Under the pieces are notes generated by a model. The model ran no database searches. It saw only the letters and a list, made by a program, of their open reading frames with translations, and was not told the DNA's origin. A stretch of DNA of 8,518 nucleotides from an uncultured Erysipelotrichaceae bacterium (lineage in GTDB: Bacteria; Bacillota_I; Bacilli_A; RF39; UBA660), in assembly GCA_902767005.1 (NCBI GenBank), contig CACXFY010000146.1, forward strand, positions 1 to 8,518. The letters are read 5' to 3'. Below, piece by piece: positions 1 to 5,962 of this stretch (its first letter is position 1; every line of letters starts with the position of its first letter). The position numbers and the translations under genes are program-made.

Positions 1-2643
1 GTAAAAGTAACAGTAAGATGTAATGATGGAAATGGATCTGGTTGTGAGAAAGATACTTATACTAAAACATTCACTACTAATGGTGGAGTAGATCATATAA
101 AGATGGCTGATAACGTTGGTAATAAATATAGTTGTCCAGTTGTTAAGTTTATTGATAAATCAGCACCAACAGTAAATGTCAACGTATATAAATGTAACAG
201 TAATCACGTTGGAACAGGAAGTGTAATAAAATCTTATTCGGCATCAGGAAATACAGTGGAAGTAAAATCATCTGATTTAAGTGGTAACGTTAATGGCTGG
301 TTAAATAAAGCCAATTATCCACATGGTGTATGTTTTGCTTTCAATGTTGATGATGGATCAGCACTAAAATCAAAGAGTTGGAAGTGGAATGCATCAGGAC
401 TAAAGAAGAATGCATCAGGATATACAACCTTAAATGGAGGAGATAGTGATGAAACATTCCCAACTGATGATGGTTATAAACTAGTAACCAATAAAGTTTA
501 TTCTCATTATCTATCAGGAGATGGACATAGATATGCTGAGTTTGTAGTAAAAGATGGAATAGGTAATACTTCAAAATTAAAATTTAATATTTTAATTGAT
601 AAGACATCACCAACTGCCCAAGTGACAGCTGGAAGATGTGCAGATAGAGATGCAACAAAGTGTAAAAATGCAACAAGTGTAACAAGTAGTCAAACAGTAA
701 AAGCTGATAATAGTAATCCGACAAAAAGTATGAGTTTTGATACTTGGATATCTAGAGGAATTCAAATAAAATATACTGTATCAGACTTAAGTACAGTTAC
801 TAGAACATGGAAATATGATGATCCAAGAAGTATGACTTCTCGACCAAGTGCCAATAAGAATGGAGCTTCTGAAACAGGAACATCAGGAACATTAACACTA
901 ACAGGAACAGGTCAAAGAAATAGTGTAATAACATTTACAGATGAAGCTGGAAATACATCACAAGTAACAGTTCAAGGAAATATTGCTAATACTTGTACAG
1001 TAACTTATAATTCAAATGGTGGAAAATTCACTAAAAATTCAACAGATTTAACTGAAGTTAAAGATTATGATAGTTATTTTGGATCAGAAGCAAATGGACT
1101 TAGAAACGCAACAGGAACAGGCTCACATTATGAAGGCGAAAGACAATATCATTCAACAGTAACAAATAAACAATGGAATACGAGTGCAACATATAATGCT
1201 GGAACTATCTTTGATGAAAAGAAAAGATATAAAGCACAAAATGTTTGTTCTGGAATGAATGATGGAGCAGATAAAACGGTTACATTATATGCTAACTGGA
1301 GAACTCACGTATGTACGGTAACATTTAATGCTAACGGTGGTAGTTTTACAAACAACGGCGATGGAACAACCCAAACAGTAAAGGCAGGTTCTAATTTACA
1401 AACTAAACCAACAGTAAGAAGAGATTATTATCACGTTGATAATGGTGACACTTGGAGAAACGGAAGAGATTCTTCAACGTTCGCTGCCAATGCTACTAAA
1501 AAAGGTGAAGAGTTATGTGATCTAACAAAAGGCGATTCATCCGTAACAATAAGTGCCAATTGGAAACAAAATGTATGTACTATTCACTATAATCCAAACA
1601 AAGGAACATTTCATAATGCTTCAAGTGATGTAACTGATCAATTAAAACAAGGACAAGTACTAGGAAGCGAGCTTAATGGTATAAAGAACGCCAGAGGACC
1701 AAGTGGATATTTCTATGCAACAAAATCAGGTTCTGTCGTAGCATCTTGGGCTGAATGGAATTTACAAAGTAATGGAAAAGGTAAGGCTTTGGATCAAGAC
1801 TTACAATACTCACAAGAAGATTTATGCCCACAACTAAGAACAGAGGCCTTTCCACAAGTAACACTATATGTTAAATGGCTATCAGATAATCCGGATTTAA
1901 GAATTTACATATGGGATCACAAACCAAAAGACGATAAATGTGATCAATATAAGGATTCAAGCAAGAAAGATAGCTATTATCAAGGTGACAATCATAAAAA
2001 AGAAAGACCATATAGAAGTTATAAATATGCATCATATAGATGTAAATGTAAATATAACGCATCAGATTCATCATTAAAATCTGCTAAAGCTTATTATTTA
2101 AGACATTCCAAAAAAACACACGACAACATTAATTGTAATAATGTAAACCAAGAATATCATTTGTGTAAAGAAAAGGAAAGAGATGCATGTTTCCCAGAAA
2201 ACGCCTACATCTTCTATAAATTTAGCGATGAAGGAAGAGCTAGTTGTCATAATAAACAAAATTATAAAATAGGTAACACTAAAAGAGATTGGAAAATAAA
2301 TGAATATGTATACTTAGTATGTACAAATGGAGATCTTTACAATCATAAAAAAGAAGGCCAAATATGGTATCACGGAGCATATTGGTATTGGAATACAGGC
2401 TCTTATGGAGCTGCCTTAAACCGTGTGTTGATTAATGATAAAGGAATAAGAGAAGATATAGATAATTTAGAAGATTATAATATGAGTTTTAGTGATAGAA
2501 AGGATATGGTCGCCCAAGATTCTGCTGTAGGAAAAAAGAATAAAGTAGAAGGTATTTGTTATGATTATTGCTGGACGAAATATGGTGATGAACGTTATGG
2601 AGATGAAGAAGTAACATTTATAGATGATTATGAAGATGATTAA
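1..2643 (+). CDS. Large secreted/surface protein with Ig-like modules, three InlB-type repeats and a Cys-rich C-terminus (5' partial)
   Basis: The reading frame is open from base 1, so the ATG at 103 is internal and the true start lies upstream; 880 residues are visible. Numbering from base 1, residues 1-50, 51-198 and about 199-331 are Ig-like modules, with linker motifs IDKSAPT (51-57) and IDKTSPT (199-205) and the 'D.AGN' strand motif (314-318) typical of bacterial surface Ig repeats. Three Listeria-Bacteroides/InlB-B-like repeats follow (332-433, 438-521, 526-626), each opening with CT[VI]..[YF]N.N.G and ending with [AK]NW or VKW. Residues 627-880 form an unrecognised region rich in Tyr, Lys and Asp with ten cysteines (C647 to C857) and an acidic tail. 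There is no LPXTG and no C-terminal membrane helix, so any anchor must be N-terminal, or the protein is released. The likely role is adhesion or surface structure, inferred from architecture only. Confidence 0.85.
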   Translation, partial: VKVTVRCNDGNGSGCEKDTYTKTFTTNGGVDHIKMADNVGNKYSCPVVKFIDKSAPTVNVNVYKCNSNHVGTGSVIKSYSASGNTVEVKSSDLSGNVNGWLNKANYPHGVCFAFNVDDGSALKSKSWKWNASGLKKNASGYTTLNGGDSDETFPTDDGYKLVTNKVYSHYLSGDGHRYAEFVVKDGIGNTSKLKFNILIDKTSPTAQVTAGRCADRDATKCKNATSVTSSQTVKADNSNPTKSMSFDTWISRGIQIKYTVSDLSTVTRTWKYDDPRSMTSRPSANKNGASETGTSGTLTLTGTGQRNSVITFTDEAGNTSQVTVQGNIANTCTVTYNSNGGKFTKNSTDLTEVKDYDSYFGSEANGLRNATGTGSHYEGERQYHSTVTNKQWNTSATYNAGTIFDEKKRYKAQNVCSGMNDGADKTVTLYANWRTHVCTVTFNANGGSFTNNGDGTTQTVKAGSNLQTKPTVRRDYYHVDNGDTWRNGRDSSTFAANATKKGEELCDLTKGDSSVTISANWKQNVCTIHYNPNKGTFHNASSDVTDQLKQGQVLGSELNGIKNARGPSGYFYATKSGSVVASWAEWNLQSNGKGKALDQDLQYSQEDLCPQLRTEAFPQVTLYVKWLSDNPDLRIYIWDHKPKDDKCDQYKDSSKKDSYYQGDNHKKERPYRSYKYASYRCKCKYNASDSSLKSAKAYYLRHSKKTHDNINCNNVNQEYHLCKEKERDACFPENAYIFYKFSDEGRASCHNKQNYKIGNTKRDWKINEYVYLVCTNGDLYNHKKEGQIWYHGAYWYWNTGSYGAALNRVLINDKGIREDIDNLEDYNMSFSDRKDMVAQDSAVGKKNKVEGICYDYCWTKYGDERYGDEEVTFIDDYEDD
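994..1878 (+). repeat. Three tandem InlB-B/Listeria-Bacteroides-type protein repeats
   Basis: Three units (994-1299, 1312-1563, 1576-1878) encode repeats beginning CTVTYNSNGG, CTVTFNANGG and CTIHYNPNKG and ending VTLYANW, VTISANW and VTLYVKW. They are separated by four-residue linkers such as RTHV and KQNV. Each unit has exactly two cysteines: one at its first residue and one about 12-18 residues before its end (C332/C416, C438/C506, C526/C609). The units are strongly diverged at DNA level, so this is an old protein repeat and not a recent duplication. Confidence 0.8.
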
Positions 2644-2653
2644 TAAAAAAAAT

Positions 2654-2684
2654 AAAAAGAATATTTGACAATATTCTTTTTTTT
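2654..2684 (+). terminator. Rho-independent-type terminator after the surface protein gene
   Basis: A 7-bp stem GAATATT/AATATTC with loop TGAC is extended by five A-T pairs and runs into eight consecutive T residues (2677-2684). It starts 10 bases after the TAA stop of the upstream gene. The stem is AT-rich with only one G-C pair, so it may be leaky. The loop and its flank also spell TTGACA (2665-2670), a perfect -35 hexamer. Confidence 0.7.
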
Positions 2685-2696
2685 GTATAGATATTT

Positions 2697-2705
2697 TGTT
2701 ATAAT
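2697..2705 (+). promoter_or_regulatory. Extended -10 promoter upstream of the TasA-like operon
   Basis: TGTTATAAT matches the extended -10 consensus TGnTATAAT exactly. Predicted initiation is near 2711-2712, leaving a leader of only about 13 nt before the ATG at 2725. The nearest good -35 (TTGACA, 2665-2670) is 29 bases upstream, too far for the usual 16-18 spacing, so this box would have to work mainly through its TG extension. Confidence 0.5.
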
Positions 2706-2714
2706 TAAGATAAT

Positions 2715-2720
2715 AGGTGA
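2715..2720 (+). promoter_or_regulatory. Ribosome binding site for the first TasA-like gene
   Basis: AGGTGA lies four bases before ATG 2725. It supports this ATG over the in-frame TTG at 2665, which sits inside the terminator hairpin and has no ribosome binding site. Confidence 0.6.
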
Positions 2721-2724
2721 AAGT

Positions 2725-3315
2725 ATGAAAAGAGTAAAAAAGAAAACAATTATTGAATTGATAATTTTTATAAGTATACTCCTTATATGCTTTCTTTATT
2801 TGTGGTCTAAAGCCTCTCGAGCAGCCTATGAATCAGAAGTAGAAAAAAACATGAATTTAACAATAGCTGGTTGGAATATAACTGTAGATGGTGAAGACAT
2901 TACAACAGTAGATGAAAAACAAATAAGTATCTCAGATATTGCTTGGAATACATCACATACTAGAACTGGAAAAGTATCACCTGGTTCTACTGGAACTATG
3001 ACAATAACAATAGATCCAATTGGTACAGAAACGGCTATTAAATATCAATTAGAAATAATAGATAAAACTGTTAATCCAGATACTGTATTAAAAGTAAACA
3101 GTGTAACTAGTTCAAATGTAACACTTACTAAAACTGATAACATCTACACAGGTTATATACAGTTAACAGACATAGACCATGGTCTAAAACCTAAAATAGT
3201 TTTAGCAGTAGAATGGGAAAATGATGACGACATAAACGATTTAGATCGAGAAATAGATTCTCAAGAAGATTATATATTAGTAAAATTTAAAGCAGTTCAA
3301 TATAAAGGAAATTAA
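2725..3315 (+). CDS. TasA/camelysin-like membrane-anchored or secreted surface subunit
   Basis: A 196-residue protein starting at ATG 2725, chosen because AGGTGA precedes it and the basic start MKRVKKK leads directly into a hydrophobic helix (residues 9-27). The helix is followed by SKASRAAYES (28-37), resembling the end of SipW-cognate signal peptides in TasA/camelysin proteins, where an Ala-x-Ala site precedes an aromatic residue. The rest is beta-rich: a strand around LTIAGWNITV, then KVSPGSTGTMTITI (83-96), like the 'PG....f...N.G' region of TasA, and near the C-terminus VEWENDDDINDLDREID (162-178), like the W.W..D..D segment seen in many such proteins. There are no mature-region cysteines. 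First gene of a three-gene operon; the next gene starts one base after its stop. Family assignment rests on pattern similarity; an extracellular location is firmer. Confidence 0.75.
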   Translation: MKRVKKKTIIELIIFISILLICFLYLWSKASRAAYESEVEKNMNLTIAGWNITVDGEDITTVDEKQISISDIAWNTSHTRTGKVSPGSTGTMTITIDPIGTETAIKYQLEIIDKTVNPDTVLKVNSVTSSNVTLTKTDNIYTGYIQLTDIDHGLKPKIVLAVEWENDDDINDLDREIDSQEDYILVKFKAVQYKGN

Positions 3316-3316
3316 T

Positions 3317-3928
3317 ATGAAAGAAGCAATTAGTAAGAAAATTCACATCAATTATTATGAAGAAAAGAAAAGATTTCTTCTTTTTGCTGTTGGATTATTA
3401 TTACTATTCTTCATTGCCTTTTATATTTTAACAAGAACTTATGCTTCATATGAAAGTAATGCTAGATTAAATGCTGGTATTGATCAAGCATTATACATTT
3501 TTGGAACAGATGAATTAAACTTCAACCTAGATCCAGAACAAATAGTACCAAGTGATGATCCATATGTCTATAAATTTAGTATTCAAAACTATAATACTGA
3601 AAAGGATACAGATGTCGATATAGAATACACACTAGATTTAAGAACAACAACTAATTTACCAATAACTGTAAAACTATATCGTAATGAAAACTATGACGCA
3701 TCTGGTGCTAATAACTTATTAGGAGATCCTACTATAAAACAAGACGAAGATGAAGCTTTCTATAGGACATACTCAACACTGGGGCCATTTGAAATGCCAT
3801 ATACAGCTAGAACTAAAGACATTTATACACTAGTAATTAATTATCCAAAATCATATAGTGATTATGAAGAATATGCAGACTATATTGAAGATATAGAAAT
3901 AACTATTAATTCTAACCAAGTAATTTAA
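3317..3928 (+). CDS. Second TasA/camelysin-like surface subunit
   Basis: A 203-residue protein. The ATG lies one base after the preceding TAA, with AAAGGA (3304-3309) inside the end of the upstream gene as its ribosome binding site, so the two are probably translationally coupled. A cytoplasmic basic segment of about 18 residues is followed by a membrane helix (19-38) and then TRTYASYES (39-47), a close match to the SipW-cognate signal-peptide end (T.A.f.d type). Downstream is LNAGIDQALYIFGTDELNF, then VPSDDPYVYKFSIQNYN (77-93), matching the PGd....f...N arrangement of TasA-like folds, with alternating strands after it. It is acidic and has no cysteine. Its likely place is the outer membrane face or extracellular fibres alongside the neighbouring subunits. 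Whether it is cleaved or stays membrane-anchored cannot be told from the sequence. Confidence 0.75.
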   Translation: MKEAISKKIHINYYEEKKRFLLFAVGLLLLFFIAFYILTRTYASYESNARLNAGIDQALYIFGTDELNFNLDPEQIVPSDDPYVYKFSIQNYNTEKDTDVDIEYTLDLRTTTNLPITVKLYRNENYDASGANNLLGDPTIKQDEDEAFYRTYSTLGPFEMPYTARTKDIYTLVINYPKSYSDYEEYADYIEDIEITINSNQVI

Positions 3929-3931
3929 GAA

Positions 3932-3941
3932 AAGGAGTGAT
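3932..3941 (+). promoter_or_regulatory. Ribosome binding site for the third surface-protein gene
   Basis: AAGGAGTGAT is a strong Shine-Dalgarno sequence. AGGAG (3933-3937) lies eight bases before ATG 3946. The in-frame GTG at 3937 overlaps this site and so cannot be the start. Confidence 0.7.
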
Positions 3942-3945
3942 ACTT

Positions 3946-4881
3946 ATGATGCAAAAAATTAGAGAACATAAAAAAGTAAGCATAATTGTCTTAGTTGCTT
4001 TAATCATATTTGTAATCTTAAGTATTACTTTTGGACGTTATATTTACAATGTGATTAATAATTATATTTTAGAGACTAAAGGTTTTTACTTTAATAGTAG
4101 TGTTTTATCTGTAAATACAAAAAACTATAATATACGTAACTGGGATGGAGTAAACTCTTATACCTTAAATATAGATTTAAATAATAGAAAAAACTCGTTG
4201 ATAAAGACTAAAGAGGATATTGAATATGAAATAAACGTAACATGTAGTAGTAATGTTTCATGTCAACAATCTAAACAAGAAAGTGTTATCTATAAAGATA
4301 CTGGAGAAGACAGTTTCGTAGTAACAATGACACCTCAAGGAAACTTTACTGAAACAGACGAAGCCATAATTACAATAAGAGCTCGTAGTACTTCTCCATA
4401 TAAAAAAGAATTATCAGCAGTTTATCACATAGGTATTACTAAGAGTAATTTCTCATATGAAATAATAGATGCACCTGGAGATATATATATGACATTAAAA
4501 ATGACTAATTCACTTACTTATTACACCGTAGAAACAGCTTTTGGTAATCACGCAGTCGGAGATAAAATATCGTTAGAAGAATATGATACATTAAGTGTTG
4601 CTGATAAAGATAAGTGTAAATCAGCTGTAGTTTCTTTATCATTTAATCCTAATATTCTTATTCTTGATATGACTAATACATCATATATCCATAGAGTACC
4701 TAATTCAGAGACAACACAACCTATTGCTGGATATCAATATGTAAATGGTTATACAATCAAGATACCAGCAGCTTCGTCTGAACAAGTTTTATTCTATAAA
4801 AAGAATAGAAATAATGATTACACATACCCAATTGTAAATCAAACTTCAATAGTTGATTTAAATGTATCTTTAGCACAATAA
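3946..4881 (+). CDS. Single-pass membrane protein with extracellular beta-rich domains
   Basis: A 311-residue protein from ATG 3946; a second ATG follows at 3949. The basic start MMQKIREHKK leads into a membrane helix (11-28), then FGRYIYNVINNYILETKGFYF (29-49), which parallels the R-x-Y-A-S-Y-E-S segment of its neighbours but without a clear cleavage site. Residues 50-165 look like one beta-sandwich, with a close Cys pair (C100, C106). Residues 166-311 form a second domain containing the third cysteine (C224) and strands such as VVSLSFNPNILILDM and IKIPAASSEQVLFYKK. It follows the previous gene by 17 bases and closes the operon. It may be the anchoring or minor subunit, being larger and the least TasA-like of the three. 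I recognise no named family; the extracellular location is the secure part. Confidence 0.7.
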   Translation: MMQKIREHKKVSIIVLVALIIFVILSITFGRYIYNVINNYILETKGFYFNSSVLSVNTKNYNIRNWDGVNSYTLNIDLNNRKNSLIKTKEDIEYEINVTCSSNVSCQQSKQESVIYKDTGEDSFVVTMTPQGNFTETDEAIITIRARSTSPYKKELSAVYHIGITKSNFSYEIIDAPGDIYMTLKMTNSLTYYTVETAFGNHAVGDKISLEEYDTLSVADKDKCKSAVVSLSFNPNILILDMTNTSYIHRVPNSETTQPIAGYQYVNGYTIKIPAASSEQVLFYKKNRNNDYTYPIVNQTSIVDLNVSLAQ

Positions 4882-4883
4882 TA

Positions 4884-4892
4884 TGCTATAAT
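4884..4892 (+). promoter_or_regulatory. Extended -10 promoter for the McrB-like operon
   Basis: TGCTATAAT matches TGnTATAAT exactly, three bases after the upstream stop codon. Predicted initiation near 4898-4899 gives a leader of about 23 nt. I see no good -35 at 16-18 bases. No terminator separates this operon from the preceding one, so read-through is also possible. Confidence 0.5.
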
Positions 4893-4904
4893 TATGAAGA
4901 GAAT

Positions 4905-4910
4905 AGGAGG
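4905..4910 (+). promoter_or_regulatory. Ribosome binding site for the unknown 346-aa gene
   Basis: AGGAGG lies 11 bases before ATG 4922, slightly longer than usual, and 17 bases before the in-frame ATG 4928. This favours 4922 as the start. Confidence 0.65.
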
Positions 4911-4921
4911 CTAGTGTATAT

Positions 4922-5962
4922 ATGAATATGATTGAAGAATACATTAACTTTTTAATAACTAGATATGTAAAATATGCATTAGTTTTCTTTAATGATGATA
5001 CAGATCTGTTATTTATAAAAGACCAATTAACAACTTTCTTTAAGATATATACAAATTATAAATATTATAATATTGTCGCAACTATAGATAACGGAGAAAA
5101 ATATGATTATGATGGTTTGATAGAAGAATTCAAAGGAATAAAAGTAGAGTTGTTAGCAAACTTATCTAGTCATGAATTAGAATTAACTAATAAGACATAT
5201 ACTTATCATAGAGAATTAATAGATAAAGCTTATGAAGTATCTTTATTCGTAGTAAAAATGGTTGATAATAAAGAATTAGATACTAATTTAATAAATCAAA
5301 TGCTTGATAGAGATTCTACTATGAATAAATATATATTCAAATTTAGAGATGAATTAATCAATCTAGTAAAAGATACTAAATCATTAACAAATAGATTCTT
5401 AAAAGAAGAAGAAACATTCTATATAACTAATTATATAAAAATGAGTAGAGATAATGATTTATTCTATATTACTTTAAGTCCTAGTATTAAAGTACTAGAA
5501 AGTAATTATAAAAAGAATTTAATTGATCGTATCTTTGAAGATCCAAGACTAAATAAAACTATAGTAGAAGTGTTAATTAATAAAGTATGTCGTAATATAC
5601 TAATTAGAACATTAAATGGAGAATATGTAGAAAAGTACATGATAAGAATAGATGAATCACTATTCTCACACGGTAGTTTTATTTTAGAAGATTTAGTAAA
5701 TAATCCTTTATTTAAAAAATATGTAATATTACTTACAGATTTAAATACTTATAAATCAAAAGAAAATTTCTTTAAAGATTATGAGTGTGGATGTCTCCAA
5801 GATATGTCACATATTCCAGATGTAAAAGAAAAACTAAATCAAATAGACAACTTAGGAGTATTTACAACAGTAGTAGTAAATGATTATAAAGATAAAGATT
5901 ACGAATCTATAGAAAAATATGAAGGTGATTTCAATCTATATATTCGTGGGGAGGTTAGATAA
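4922..5962 (+). CDS. Unrecognised 346-residue protein, first gene of the McrB/DUF2357-like operon
   Basis: I do not recognise this family. The 346-residue product has no signal peptide or membrane helix and looks cytoplasmic. Its N-terminal half is mostly helical and rich in Lys, Glu, Asn and Tyr. Its C-terminal half has alternating hydrophobic strands and helices: FYITLSPSI (about 175-183), YMIRIDESLF (about 239-248), YVILLTDLN (about 268-276) and VFTTVVVNDY (about 313-322). One region contains ECGCLQDMSH, a C-x-C pair. The strand order faintly recalls a TIM-barrel or alpha/beta domain, but no catalytic motif is evident. Its stop codon TAA overlaps the ATG of the AAA+ gene by one base (TAATG), so the two proteins are probably made in step and may act in one complex. 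It is most simply a partner or regulatory subunit of the downstream ATPase. Confidence 0.75.
   Translation: MNMIEEYINFLITRYVKYALVFFNDDTDLLFIKDQLTTFFKIYTNYKYYNIVATIDNGEKYDYDGLIEEFKGIKVELLANLSSHELELTNKTYTYHRELIDKAYEVSLFVVKMVDNKELDTNLINQMLDRDSTMNKYIFKFRDELINLVKDTKSLTNRFLKEEETFYITNYIKMSRDNDLFYITLSPSIKVLESNYKKNLIDRIFEDPRLNKTIVEVLINKVCRNILIRTLNGEYVEKYMIRIDESLFSHGSFILEDLVNNPLFKKYVILLTDLNTYKSKENFFKDYECGCLQDMSHIPDVKEKLNQIDNLGVFTTVVVNDYKDKDYESIEKYEGDFNLYIRGEVR

Noticed and set aside
103..105. ATG as the start of the large surface protein
   Set aside because: The same frame is open through 34 further codons to base 1, and those residues continue the Ig-like pattern, so this Met is internal.
388..420. 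12-base direct repeat AATGCATCAGGA (388-399 and 409-420)
   Set aside because: It simply encodes Asn-Ala-Ser-Gly twice within an Ig-like module in favoured codons; there is no sign of a mobile element or phase-variable repeat.
341..574. Minus-strand open frame
   Set aside because: It lies wholly inside the surface protein gene, has low-complexity His/Leu/Tyr composition typical of an antisense shadow, and shows no ribosome binding site or recognisable domain. The same applies to minus-strand frames at 1673-1864, 1871-2074 and 7198-7386.
2562..2643. Sortase or membrane anchor at the end of the surface protein
   Set aside because: The last residues are acidic (ending FIDDYEDD), with no LPXTG-like motif, hydrophobic stretch or basic tail.
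2665..2724. TTG-initiated 20-residue extension of the first TasA-like protein
   Set aside because: The TTG sits in the terminator loop with no ribosome binding site, while ATG 2725 has AGGTGA and begins a proper basic-plus-hydrophobic N-terminus.
3937..3945. GTG start for the third surface protein
   Set aside because: This codon overlaps the Shine-Dalgarno sequence that serves ATG 3946.
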